From Zygnema cylindricum (Eukaryota; Streptophyta; Zygnematophyceae; Zygnematales; Zygnemataceae): a stretch of 64,000 nt of DNA. The stretch lies in assembly GCA_037447655.1 (NCBI GenBank), contig JBBHKE010002609.1:62001-126000 (forward strand), read 5' to 3'. The position numbers and the translations under genes were made by a program. Of the stretch, positions 1 through 10,870 are shown one piece after another (the stretch's first letter is position 1; each line of letters opens with the position of its first letter). A model generated the notes under the pieces. It was not told the origin of the DNA and searched no databases. It worked only from the letters and a program-made list of their open reading frames with translations.

Positions 1-2
1 AG

Positions 3-983
3 CCGGGCGATCCGCAATCGTATGTGGAAGCACGAAAATCATGCTATTGGGAGAAGCATTGGAAACCGGCATGGGAGCGAGAACTTCAATCTATTATCGA
101 CAACCGAACATTTGAGGAGGTAAGCCTACTTTAGGGCAAAAAGGCTATTGATACGAAGTGGATTTTTAAAACCAAAACTGGTGCATCGAGGGAAGTAGTA
201 AAACATAAGGTTCGGCTAGTGTGCAAGGGCTTTCAACAAAGGGAGGGGATAGATTATACGGAGACATACGCACCGGTAGTTAAGTTTGATTCATTGAGAA
301 TGATTATTGCTATTGCCGATACCTGCAAGAAGCATATTCACCAAATAGACGTAGAGACGACGTTTTTAAATGGTGACTTAGAGGAGGAGGGTTATATGAA
401 AGTTCTGGGAGGAGTAGTGTCGAAGGAGGGGAAGGTATGGCGGCTGCGAAAGTCCTTGTACGGACTAAAACAGGCACCGCGGACTTGGTATTTGAGATTA
501 CACAAGGTCATAACCGAATTTGGATTTGTACGAACAATTTCAGACTCTGGAGTTTACGTAAAATGTGAGGGGGAGGATCAAATCATATTTTCTGTCTACG
601 TGGATGACTTTTTGATGATATATGACAAGTTGACGCGAATCGCGGAATTGAAGGAGTACCTGCGTTTACACTTTAAAGTCACAAATTTGGGGGACGTACG
701 ATATATTCTTGGAGTGGAAATTTTGAGGTACGATAATGGAGATATTAAATTGTCGCAAACGCAATATTGTAAAGAAGTACTAAATTTTTTTGCTATGTTG
801 GAGTCTAAGCCGGTTTTGACACCACTAGATTCCAAACTTCAATATCGCAAATTTGAGGAGGAGGAAACTGTCCACGTGCCCTATCGTGAGGCCGTTGGAA
901 GTTTGGTGTATTTAAGTGTAGCCACGCGACTGAGATATTTCAGCCACAGTTTGTGTCGTGAGCCGATTTTGTCAAGCTCATAA
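3..983 (+). pseudogene. pol: RE1 Ty1/copia reverse transcriptase, broken
   Basis: Copia-type reverse transcriptase (RVT_2), which copies element RNA into cDNA inside cytoplasmic particles. The frame is open from base 3 at the window edge, with one in-frame TAG at 132-134, then continues to 983. The thumb-to-palm landmarks are visible: TKWIFKTK, VRLVCKGFQQREGIDYTETYAPVV, IHQIDVETTFLNGDLEE, LYGLKQAPR and the catalytic YVDD (in SVYVDDFL), which is intact. After about base 955 the frame shifts, so the end (VSRFCQAHKKIHWEAVKRVFRYLAG) lies in another frame. Gag, protease and integrase lie upstream of the window. Its sequence differs clearly from the RE4/RE5 RT type and is nearer to RE2. Confidence 0.9.
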
Positions 984-1083
984 AAAGATTCATTGGGAGG
1001 CCGTGAAAAGGGTATTTCGATACCTTGCAGGTACGGTCGAGATTGGTTTATTATTTTGATCTGGACGGACATCTTAGGAGTGC

Positions 1084-1539
1084 GTGGGATATTGTGACGC
1101 AGATTGGGGAGGAGATTTTGATACAAGAAAGTCAACATCTGGATATGCTTTTGTTTTTGGTGGCGCGGCAATTTCTTGGAGTTCGCGACTCCAGCCAAAT
1201 GTCGCATTAAGGTCAACGGAATCAGAGTATATGGCTACGTGTCATACGTCTAAGGCGTCGATTTGGATCAAGGGGCTACTTGGAGAATTGGGGATTACGA
1301 TTGAATGCATGGAAATATTTTCTGACAGTATGAGTTCGATGGCATTGGTGAAGAATCCTGTATTTCACAAAAAGACAAAACATATCAGGATTCAGTGGCA
1401 CTTCGTACGCGATTTGGTCACTGCAAAGGAAGTTGAATTTTTGTACGTTTCAACGTTGGAGGAAGCCGCGAATATGTTGACGAAAGCCGCGAGTCATGAT
1501 GTACTTTTAAGGGGAAGACCTAAATTAGGGTTGGTGTAA
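1084..1539 (+). pseudogene. pol: RE1 RNase H domain, 3' end of pol
   Basis: RNase H domain of the same copia pol, which removes the RNA strand of the RNA-cDNA hybrid. The run YCDADWGGDFDTRKSTSGYA starts the domain, STESEYMA carries the second acidic position and FSDSMSSMAL the third, so the acidic residues are retained. The protein ends at TAA 1537-1539 with a typical copia C terminus (ANMLTKAASHDV). It is out of frame with the preceding RT because of a frameshift near 960-1084, so this copy is a pseudogene. The polypurine tract and LTR follow within 30 bases, which fixes the element's 3' end. Confidence 0.88.
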
Positions 1540-1548
1540 TGATTACAA

Positions 1549-1563
1549 CTTTGAGAGGGGGAT
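1549..1563 (+). other. RE1 polypurine tract
   Basis: Purine-rich TTTGAGAGGGGGAT lies directly before the LTR start TGTTAG. It is the expected plus-strand primer of an LTR retrotransposon, placed just after the RNase H stop. Confidence 0.75.
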
Positions 1564-1966
1564 TGTTAGAACCAAGGTTGTAATCACCCGTCGCGGTCTG
1601 TCGCGCGGCCAGGTAGGTTGGCGTTACGTGAAGACAGTGGTCCAGATTAGTTTGGAGTCATTAAGTCTAGTTGTACGGTTTTGTTGTACCTTGGTCTCGC
1701 GAAGATTTAGTTTGACGGACAACGCAACGTCTGATATTCTTAATGTGATTCTGTACTGGATAGAGCAACTGCGATAGATACGATTCTAGTCAACTTAGTG
1801 GGAACTCAGTGGTAACTTAGTGGGTAGCTCAGTGGTAACTTAGTGGGTAGCTCAGTGGTAGCTCAACGGTAGCTTAGTGGTAGCTCAGTGGTAGCTCAGT
1901 GGTAGCTTAGTATTAGCTTGGCAGCTTGACGTACCTCTCACGTACACTAGTATTGCCGATACAACA
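1564..1966 (+). repeat. RE1 3' LTR (probable end at 1966)
   Basis: The LTR begins TGTTAGAACC right after the polypurine tract. The probable end is ...GATACAACA at 1966, giving TGTT...AACA termini and about 403 bp. The end is inferred because the sequence from about 1970 onward aligns by eye with the RE5 LTR, a different lineage. The 5' LTR is outside the window, so the target-site duplication cannot be tested. The alternative is one 723-bp LTR ending at 2286. Confidence 0.6.
1795..1925 (+). repeat. 11-bp tandem repeat in RE1 LTR
   Basis: About eleven imperfect copies of GTAGCTCAGTG (variants GTAACTTAGTG, GTAGCTTAGTG) run head to tail inside the LTR. Each unit resembles the D-arm/A-box of a tRNA (TAGCTCAGTGGTAG), which may be chance. 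Confidence 0.85.
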
Positions 1967-2286
1967 CAAGCATAAGACTTAGGACTCATAACATATAATG
2001 CATCCAGACTTCCAAGTAGTAAAACTGCAAACATTTTTTGGGAAACTTCTGAGTATTATATCTTGAGTGTTGTCGGGTCAATTGTGCTATAACTTTGGGA
2101 GTTATCAGTGTTTATTCTACTCTATAATCTGATAGAGTTTTGTGAGGTTTGGATTCTTGTATAAGAACTGGTGAGCACTTAAGAACAGCTGTTTGGTAGG
2201 ATTCTTGATAGCTTCTGAGAATGTATCATGTTTTCTTCTACTACTACTGCTGCTCCTTCACCTGCACCGGTGGTTGTAGAACAACA
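1967..2286 (+). repeat. Fragment of an RE5-family LTR
   Basis: The stretch aligns by eye with the 3' half of the RE5 LTR (27523-27900 read on the minus strand). Shared landmarks are TTTTTTGGGAAA, GTGAGCACTT, GTTTGGTAGGATT and the terminus GGTTGTAGAACAACA. It appears to be the older LTR into which RE1 inserted. Confidence 0.6.
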
Positions 2287-2698
2287 AAACTTACGCCGAC
2301 TATTTTGTTAGTGTGGCTCATGCAAGACATGGATTAGTAACCGAAGTGTTTGGCTTGTAAGCGTTACCGTTAAGGAAAATGAGAAATTTGGAATAATGCA
2401 AGGACACGCGACGTATTTAGAAAACCGCATTAAATAGTGTTGTTAACACTATTTTATGATTTTCGGCCAAACAAAGTCTTCACCTAATTCGTGTTATCAA
2501 CACTAAAAACAAACGATTTTTAGTCAAACACTAACGCTCGCGTCAGCCATGCTTTGACGGCCCACAATTGCGTTTACATAAATTTTGTTTGTTTGACACA
2601 AAAAGTCAACGGATCCGCCGAGCCCAATTTGAAATCCAACCACATCTCAAACGTGATCAAACCACCCCAAACCCTAATTGTTGATGACAGTGTTAGAA
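2287..2698. other. Non-coding, no gene seen
   Basis: AT-rich sequence with no convincing ORF, RNA gene or element boundary. Confidence 0.6.
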
Positions 2699-2916
2699 CA
2701 TTGTGAATCGCTATTAGTGTTGATGTTTTTTGTTACCACTTAAAACATATTTTCTTCGTGCACGCTTGTACGATTACGGTTTTGACGGTTGGTATTGAAA
2801 GCAAAGATTCCTTCCATGGCGGTCTCCATATAAAAATCGGACAGGTTTGTACGGAGAAAAGATGTTTTAACTTTTAAGTGACGAAGAAAAACATTAACAC
2901 TCATACCGATTCATGG
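2699..2916. mobile_element. MITE-like inverted-repeat element, copy 1
   Basis: A 218-bp sequence whose two ends are long imperfect inverted repeats. Left TGAATCGCTATTAGTGTTGATG matches the reverse complement of the right end (TGAATCGGTATGAGTGTTAATG), and similarity continues through CACTTAAAACAT to TTTTCTTCGTGCAC. No ORF is present. The same termini recur at 6611 and 60934, with partial copies at 4396 and 6120. This fits a non-autonomous DNA transposon. No clean target duplication could be assigned. Confidence 0.75.
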
Positions 2917-3170
2917 TGTTGTCAGTGACCTGCAAAAAAAGAGGTCAAAGAAAAATACCCTTCTATGTTGTGCTATTGCACAAAAACAAACAAGAGATTG
3001 TCCGTACACTTGAGAGAAAAGCGTAAAACCAAAGAAACCATAACGATGCAAAAGACAGTCTATATAGAGAGAACCCAGTTAGTGCAATCGAACATTTACC
3101 ATACATTTTTCGGTCGTTATTTTGTGTATGGATTACGCACAAAAAAAATTGCACGGAATCGTTTTAATTA
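2917..3170. other. Non-coding spacer
   Basis: Contains short open frames on both strands that look accidental. No recognisable feature lies between the MITE and the TIR element. Confidence 0.5.
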
Positions 3171-3952
3171 GGGTATGTCCCCATGTACTTGTAACTTAGT
3201 GAACTTACTTTGTATTTTAGCGCGGATCCGCCGAACTCGGTTTTCAAGTCTCTCTGTGCGTAAGAACGAAATCGTAACTTACATTTGTCACTATTGTATA
3301 CATCGACAATACTTGTGATGGTTGTCAACGTCTACAATCTGTGTATTGTCGCACGTTATTTTTTGGAACTGCTTGTGACGTCGTATGTTTTACCGTGACA
3401 TTGTAGACGTATCGCCTTAGAACTTGTGCCATTCCAGGGTTTGAATAAGATGTGCTTTGCCTTTGCGTCTCTAGTCCGCTTGACGTGAAATGGCATCAGA
3501 ATTTCAAGACCCTTGCAAAAAAAAAATTTGTACCGAGCAAAAACAGACAAAACAAAAAAGAAATGTGTAATTTTTGTCGCCGTACAGGATGCAAACAGAC
3601 AGAACATAACAAATTCTTTACTATTCTTTGTTGCTGTAAATTGTTTGACTTTTTTTGAACAATACGTCACATGCAAACATGTGTTTCTATTTATTTATCG
3701 AAAATACCTAGTTTTAAATCATACCGCCGATGTGTTTTAAAGATAAGTTTGAAGTTGACGTTTTTTGTCTTGGCCGTGGGTCGAAAAACAAAAGACGACA
3801 AATTTTCGCACATCTTAAGTTCGAGGGTGACGCAAATTGTACTATACGAATTTGGGATTTCTTTGTACGGTTGTAACTTAGGCAGTACGACGCTAAGTTT
3901 TACAAAAATACAATAAAAAAAAACCCTTACTTATGCACATGGGGATATACCC
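3171..3952. mobile_element. 782-bp TIR element (unclassified DNA transposon relic)
   Basis: The left end GGGTATGTCCCCATGT (3171-3186) is matched by the inverted right end ACATGGGGATATACCC (3937-3952), 15 of 16 positions; one further outer base pair also matches. The left interior (TTGTAACTT, TTTTAGCG, then repeated GTTGT.GACGTCTAC-like motifs and GTGACATTGTAGACG) resembles sequence at 33981-34240 and 35150-35380. No transposase ORF is seen, and no clear target duplication. The superfamily is unassigned. Confidence 0.65.
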
Positions 3953-4395
3953 TTCCTCACAGTCCGTGAGTTTCGTGTGGCCGACATTACATCATAAAAG
4001 CCTTCTAATAAGTTAAAACATTGCAATCGTCTGAATCGATAAACCCTAATTGTTAGTTACGAAAACCACAAAAAAATGCACAGAAGGATTCACCGTCAGA
4101 AATTGACATGTTGCCATCAAAAGTCTTCACTCTCTCTCGACCGAAGAGTCCAATCATTGTTGCTTCAACCTCGTCTGATTGAACCAGTTCCCTAGACCCG
4201 TGTCGTTTTCTGAAAATCGCCACCCAATCACTCGAAACGCTAAATTCGTTGTCTCTTCCAATATTCGTTGGTTTACGGAAAGTCCAATCCAATTTAAAAA
4301 TAAGAAAACCATCTTGTGGCAATAAGAATTGTTTCTTAAAAACCGCCATTGGACATGATTTGGTTTCGTGACATGGTGCAAAATGAGGCTGCAAA
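3953..4395. other. Non-coding, no gene seen
   Basis: No convincing coding sequence. A 118-codon open frame on the minus strand (4053-4409) has no recognisable motif and overlaps the duplicated block that follows, so it is not called a gene. Confidence 0.5.
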
Positions 4396-4604
4396 AGAAG
4401 AAAATTCACAAATCTAAGTACACCGTGGATCGCTATTACCGTTAATATTTTTAAGTCTTTAAAACATTTTTTTGGTACAGATCGCTAAAGTGCTCACAAA
4501 AGAAAATTCACAAATCTAAGTACACCGTGAATCGTTATTACTGTTAATATTTTTAAGTCTTTTAAAACATTTGTTGGGTAAGGATCGCGAAAGTGCTCAC
4601 AAAG
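4396..4604. repeat. Tandem duplication of about 103 bp with a MITE-like end
   Basis: Two adjacent copies start at AGAAAATTCACAAATCTAAG (near 4397 and 4501) and end at AAAGTGCTCACAAA. Each contains CACCGTG.ATCG.TATTAC.GTTAAT, which resembles the terminal sequence of the MITE family at 2699, 6611 and 60934. The copies differ at only a few positions. Confidence 0.8.
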
Positions 4605-6119
4605 ATGAAACAATCTTACAACATAAGCTTAAATATACATTCTTTCAAATACAAAGCACTCAGAGCTCATATAAAATCATATCGGCCAAATATCACCACA
4701 TTAGGCCAATGCTTTTCAATAACAAACTCTCTTTCTCATAGTTATTCTCTCACTAACATTTATTGTACTTTTTACACTTCCTCCTGTTTTAGTTATTCTT
4801 CTCTCCTTACATTTTGATGCGATATATCTCTCATTTAGACATATGATGCATTTCCTACAGAATGCAACTAATAAATAAAGAATACAAAACTGATTGAAAC
4901 ACTAACTAATATACCTTCATATGACCGACAACTAATAACCAGCGAAGACAACTAAAGACAAACACAAGGACTATGAACTACACAGGTGGACGTGCGCCTA
5001 ACAAGACATTCAAACGGCGAAACATAATAACGTGCACTAAAACGAACACGACAATATAAGTCTTACGCACTAAATTTCGTACCTGCCGTACAGTAACAAA
5101 CAACACCCAAGATGTAATTGTAACCTAAACAAACTAACGTTACCACAACTTCAACCAAACCTAAACTAGTCCAACGCTAACTGAAACAAACCGTCACAAT
5201 GACTGAAATTGCAACACAATAGAAATACGAAACAAACTAAACCAAAACAGTATTTCGGCTCATTCGCCGATTCTCTCTATAAGGGTCGAGTTCTATCAGT
5301 CGAAAAATGGGGTGGTTTACAAAAAAAAAAGACTATCCGTACCAAATCGTACCGCTTATTTTATTTTTATACGCGAAACAACATTACATAGAATCTTGCC
5401 TATACTCTCCAAAGGTCTGGGAGGTAACACTGACCGTCGGATATTCATCCGCGAGGCGTTCGCTTCATTTTTCTTTGTAGCAGACAATGTACCTGTATGA
5501 GGTGGGTTGGAAGATACAAAAAAATAAATCGCTACACGATGGACGATTAAGCTACGTGTCACAATGGACAACCAATGAAAATTGACAAAATTTGCACATG
5601 GTATGTACCTTTCAAAATGCAGCTGAATAAAAAAGTAATCTCAAAATCGTCATTCGTCGCGCTATTTCTGGCAACGCTCTTTGGTCACACTATTCTCGGT
5701 AAAGGATTTTTCGTGATGTTGGAAAACAGAAACTCTAAAAATAGAGCTTGCGTAAAAGACTGGCGTTTACATTTAGTACAAACGTTCGGTCGTATTATGA
5801 CCAAGTAAGCAGGTTCATGGTACGTAAGTGAAGATCCGAAGTGAATTTTGTCGGTGTGAAAAAATTTGAAGGATATTCAATATCGGATTGTAGCTTATGT
5901 GGTGTCACTCAATGTATAATACGCGGTTTAGAAACTTTTTGTGATGGAACATCAACTCCAATCAACCCGGCTTGTAGAGTTGCCCATACGATTACTAAAA
6001 TGACTGATGGAACTTGACCATAATCCTAACATTTTTCTCTGTAAAATCATCTCCGATTGTAGATTTGACAGTTGCGATTAAAAGATAAGATTATCATTTT
6101 CTGATTGGCGGCCTGAAAT
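4605..6119. other. Non-coding, no gene seen
   Basis: About 1.5 kb of AT-rich sequence. Short open frames occur in several phases, none with recognisable motifs. Confidence 0.55.
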
Positions 6120-6205
6120 TGAAAACCAGACAGGTGTGTACGCAGTTAAGATGTTTTAAGTGGCAAAAAAATTATAAACACTAATAACGATACACGGTGT
6201 ACTTC
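6120..6205. mobile_element. MITE-like element, right half only
   Basis: CCAGACAGGTGTGTACGCAG, AAGATGTTTTAAGTGGC and ACTAATAACGATACACGGTG match the right half of the copy at 2830-2916. The left half is not visible. Confidence 0.6.
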
Positions 6206-6610
6206 TTTGTAAATTATATAACTTATGTAAACTGTTACGTTGTTGTGTTGTTCTACGCTTAGAAACTTGTTAACCACGTTAATTTACAAAGTTTTGTGAA
6301 AAGGCTCATCGGTTGAAAGGAAGAAAATGTTTAAACGAATAATGGTCTTATACTAAAAGAATTTATAAAACTATTACTCCCCAAAAATATCATTTGATGA
6401 GACGAATACTCTTTAAACATAAAATTTGCCACAAGTTAATATGAATTTCTCGTGCTCCACATTAAAAATGGTGGCGAAGAACTGCCACCAAACCATCAAA
6501 ATAAGACATGGCCACAAAACCATGATTGAAAAAAAGAATACACAAGAACATTAGTTTTATTTCCAAATCTAAAGAAAAATTTATAGTAGGCAAGATTCTT
6601 ATGTGAACTC
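6206..6610. other. Non-coding spacer
   Basis: AT-rich sequence with no recognisable feature. Confidence 0.5.
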
Positions 6611-6830
6611 CACTGCGTATCGCTATTAGCGTCGATGTTTTTTTTCACCACTATAATCAACTTTTCTTTGTGCACACGTGTCCAATCTACGTTTGGAGAC
6701 TGCCACCTGGAATGTAACATCATCATTACATTTCTAACAGAAATGCCGCAATTAACATTCGACACGTGTGCACAAGAAAAAATATTTTTTGTCGCAAAAA
6801 GCAAAGATTAACATTAAAAAATGATTAAAC
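6611..6830. mobile_element. MITE-like inverted-repeat element, copy 2
   Basis: The left end GTATCGCTATTAGCGTCGATG leads to TTTTCTTTGTGCACACGTGTC (near 6662-6682). The right half carries the inverted counterpart GACACGTGTGCACAAGAAAA near 6762-6781. The outer ends are more diverged, so the right boundary is approximate. No ORF is present. Confidence 0.7.
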
Positions 6831-7842
6831 GAAGTATTTTCCCCTATTTGGTTAACTATTGATATAATTATTACTGGTTAGTTATTACTAATTGGTTCAC
6901 CATTTGCCAGACTTTGTGTGGTGTAACTTGACATAGAATTTGAATTTGGTGTGAGTCACATTAACAAACGGAGCTCGACGTCAGATAATTTTCTCTTTTT
7001 TTTTTCTAGTATACCTGAGATTTCCATTATATAACAACCTTCTAGGGTAATGTACAAAGTCGTCTTCGATTTTTCATTTATATCTATCTTGCTTTAGGGA
7101 CGACTTAGGGGTATAGAATCTTTGTTTTTTTTTGAGTTTAAAGTAATAGTCTATCCCGTTGTTGGCTAAATCATTTAAAATTTAGACCACTAGTGTTTAC
7201 GGAAGTATAGTATCAAAAGAGTATTTCCACAAAAATTTGGGCACGTTAACAATCTCTTGTGGTTATTTAATTTCAATGAAACTTTACTTTGACGACTGTA
7301 GAACAAAATAGGCCCAACACAAGGTAGGGTGAATAAATACATATAATAGAGTGGATGTGTGTTGACACAATCCGCCTGCCTAGCACTAGTATAGATCACA
7401 CCTAATTGAAGCCACAGTAATTGCGGTGATTAGTCATGTCCGCACTATGAGTTTATCACTACTAGTGTGTTTTTTATGAGCAATTTTTTAGCCGGACTTC
7501 GTCAATTCTATTCCACGTCCATGATGTGACAATTGTCCCGATTCCAGTGTCTTCCACACCAAATTTTAATTTTTTGGTTCGACGCCGAGCGATAGTCAGC
7601 AACACTAGATTTATTGTCTATAAAGGAACGCCTCACAATTAGAAGAGTATCCCACTTCACACTTTCAATCATCAAATGCATTGAGAAGCATCAAGTTCTT
7701 GTGCTTGTGTTTTTCATCACGGCGTCAGACATTCCTCCAATTGACCAAACTCGCAATTACAATTTTTCAATTTAAAATTTACAACTCTATGGGAAAATTA
7801 TAAAATTTTTTTTTTTGTAATTACGTCCAGACGACCTATCAC
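6831..7842. other. Non-coding, no gene seen
   Basis: AT-rich with long T and A runs. No recognisable coding or structural feature. Confidence 0.55.
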
Positions 7843-7913
7843 TTGCAAGTGGTTTAGTGGTAGAATAGTTCACTGCCACGGTACAAACTCGGGTTCGGTT
7901 CCCGACTGGCTCA
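7843..7913 (+). pseudogene. tRNA-Gly(GCC)-like relic or SINE head
   Basis: A 71-nt stretch has the length and arrangement of plant tRNA-Gly(GCC). The D-arm/A box is TGGTTTAGTGGTAG, the anticodon GCC lies in CACTGCCACGG, and the T-arm/B box is GGGTTCGGTTCCC. The acceptor stem is degraded (5' TTGCAAG against 3' CTGGCTC pairs at only four of seven positions) and the B box has G where A is normally fixed. It is therefore probably not a working tRNA. The likely origin is a dead tRNA gene or the head of a tRNA-derived SINE. No SINE tail or flanking duplication could be assigned. Confidence 0.75.
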
Positions 7914-10234
7914 ACAATTTAAACATTCTAGACGCTCACACCCATGAACCATGCTGTAGAAATAAATACTGTACGTATATTTAGAGTTGCCATCACCCGG
8001 TCGAAGAGTTGCCATCACCCGATCGAATTAAATCGCAGACGGTTTCTTTTCGTTTCTGCGGCAGTTGAAACCTACATATTTTTCTGAATTGAAACGTACA
8101 CATTCGAAAATTGCTAAACACATTGGAAGAAAAAGACATTTGACCCATTTATTGACGTTTTTTGCTAACATGGTTAAATTTGGTACCAGCGATGTGTTTC
8201 AAGCCACGTTTTTTTAAAAAGAAGCGAATGGAGAGTAGCAAAAAAAAGAGAAAAAAAATAGAGAGAGAGAGAAAAGGTCTAATGTTGGGTTGAAAAATGA
8301 TGCATAATTAGATACAAAGATAAAGTTCAAGCTTACCTAATACATATTTTCCCAAAAAAGAAGCTCAGACTGTTGGATTTCGTAAAAGTTCAATTTTTTT
8401 ATTTCATCTCCAAATAAAATAGATCCCGAAGTACTCAAGGCAAAACACTACAAAAGATCCACCAAAAATACAAATCATATATACCAATTAAAAAAACAAA
8501 ACAATAATATGATATAGAAAGTACAAGAGCACGAAAAGCACGCTAAAAAAAAAGGTTTAATTTCCCGTTTTTCTTATACCTAAAGTACCCAAACTCTCGA
8601 GAATTATCATAAGTTAAATAAATGCATGATAAAAATCCTTTATTGATAATTATATACATTAAATGTCGAATAAAGCCACACTAATTGGGGTGTTTATACA
8701 AAAATGTTTTGCCAATCGTAGGATTTTTACTCAATGTGACAAATTTAGAAAGGTAACAGAAAAATGTGTGGATTTAAAAAAAACAACAAAACAAAAAAAA
8801 AGACATCCTTACTAAATCATGCTGCATTGTATCAATTATAAAGGTCCAGATAAATTTCAGTGGACTCGGCCGATTGAAGAAATCCAAACTTTTTATGCGC
8901 AATGTTTACCAAATCATAACACTTCCCATTGTTATTAGAGTTTATCACTCTATATTTCCATTGTTTTTTTTTTTACTCAAAAACCATAAATTAGCTTAGA
9001 AACATTATTTAGATCACTAGCCCACCATAAAGCACGTGGCACAAAGAATTTACTTTCGTTAACTCTAATAAAATGTTAACACTCATAATTCAGTAATGCT
9101 CAGTAATCGGTGGTGTAGTTATAGTCTCGGTTCACCTAATCCACACTAATTATGGTGTTGGTGTTCAACAATTACTCACACCGATGGAGACCGACAACCA
9201 CCCTGGTGGTGATTTGATAAGTCTATATTAATAATGGTGGGTTGCATTTTCACTTGACCCTCTCGGTACACGACGGGAATGTTGGGATCTTTTCGTAAAA
9301 CGTCTATGGATTTCAGAAATGCGGGAACCAATTCCACAAAAAATGGTAAAAACTTTTACCATATTAATGGGCAAAATTGACAAATTCTTTGAGGAAGACA
9401 ACTTTCGTATCTGGTTGAAAATTGTACAACTCGTAAAGAAAAAGAAATTGGAAAAGGAAAAGATCCTTTCCAAAAAAAACGGAGAAAGTAACTACATAAA
9501 CAATATTATTTCTTATGTTTGAAAGAAGGAGACATTTGTCAAAAAGGATTATTACCTCGCACTTTTTTTGACTTATTTAACATTTGGCATGCAATCAAGT
9601 GTTATATAGACCATTTTACCAAAATTAATATGGTAACATCTTAATAATATTAACATTTGCTACCATGTTCGAAAATGAATACAACAACTCGCCAACGTTG
9701 TTTCTACGTGCGGGAATCCTTATTTCTTTTTCTTGTTTTTGTTGTATAGTTTTTTTTTCCGAGGGAGAAAAATAGTGTAAAAAAAGAAAAAAAAACTCGA
9801 AACTTTCTGAACAGTTAAAAAAAAAAACTCACATATAAAAAATAGCGAAAAAAACAAAAAAAATGGTCACCTTGGCCTGATTACGGTTGTCCCAGGCGCA
9901 CCCTCTTCGATCAAAATGAAACATTGTATTCATGGGGTAGCCGAAATTATTGGCATAAACCGAATGTAAAATATAAACTTGTCCTTCATAGCCACTCGTT
10001 CATCCGATTCATTTTTCCACTTGTCCTTTTCCCCCAACATATTGTTACTCTAACATGCGTCAAATTTTTATAGAAAACGTCCCAAACAAGGTTGAAATTC
10101 CGGTCATATACCCCCATTGCAACTTGAAGTAACAAAATCCGTACGATTTCTACCTCTTTTACTCAAAAAAGGGCTTCAGATCCACTCTCTTTAAAGTCAA
10201 TCCCAAAGTTTCGATCTTTATAGCACCCGATCTC
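7914..10234. other. Non-coding, no gene seen
   Basis: AT-rich. It contains a 21-bp direct duplication (GAGTTGCCATCACCCGGTCGA, then the same with one change) at 7983-8026 and short inverted motifs of the form CACACTAATT..GGTGT at 8676 and 9146. No coding sequence could be supported. Confidence 0.5.
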
Positions 10235-10239
10235 TTGCT

Positions 10240-10767
10240 TGTTGAGATTTAGAAAAAGAGGCCATAAGATCGATCAATTAAAAAACACGAAGTTAAGGAA
10301 AACACTTCTTTATGTGAAAAAGCAAGCTTATTTAGTGAACAAGGAAGAAGATAGATTAATAACACGACAAAATAAGCACTTGGTGCTAAGAAAGCAGTAA
10401 AGAGATAAAATGAGGGTATCGTTCAGTTCATTGAGTGATTTCAATGTCAAGCATCAGTACATTTTATATGTGTGAATGACGTAGGTACTACGCTACTTGT
10501 GTTTCACGTAAAGGAATAAACTCCTAACTTGTGACTGCGTTAGCCAATCAACGGCCACAATTCACTACGTCTCATACACTCAAAATCTGCGGCTATTTGT
10601 CTTGCCGTACGCTACAAGTAAGCGACTACGTTTCACCAAATCTTAATGTCTACAACAATGTACCTTGACGTCTACGAAAGCGTACATGTACCTAACAGGA
10701 CTTCGGTTGATTCTTCCTCACGCAACGTTGACTAACTTTAGCAAGAAATAAACAAAGAATTTTAACA
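10240..10767 (-). repeat. RE2 3' LTR
   Basis: 528 bp with TGTTGAGATT...TTTTAACA ends on the plus strand. It is homologous to 19562-20163, 59039-59607 and 61155-61701. It is shorter than the 5' copy, mainly because the 5' copy has an internal duplication near 19960-20040. Confidence 0.92.
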
Positions 10768-10781
10768 CCCCCTCTCTAAGT
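10768..10781 (-). other. RE2 polypurine tract
   Basis: CCCCCTCTCTAAG on the plus strand, purine-rich on the coding strand, lies directly against the 3' LTR. Confidence 0.8.
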
Positions 10782-10870
10782 CACTTCTTACTAACTATCA
10801 TCTGCCCTCACTAAATAGGACCACCAACTCCTGTGAGCTGATTACAAACATCTATTACATCTGTAGGAAC

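Noticed and set aside
1564-2286. A single 723-bp RE1 LTR
   Set aside because: The part from about 1970 aligns with the LTR of RE5, whose pol is of a different lineage, so a shorter RE1 LTR inserted in an older LTR is preferred; not excluded.
4053-4409. A 118-codon minus-strand gene
   Set aside because: No recognisable motif, no support from composition, and it overlaps a duplicated MITE-like block.
7843-7913. A functional tRNA-Gly gene
   Set aside because: Three of seven acceptor pairs are broken and the B box lacks a fixed A.
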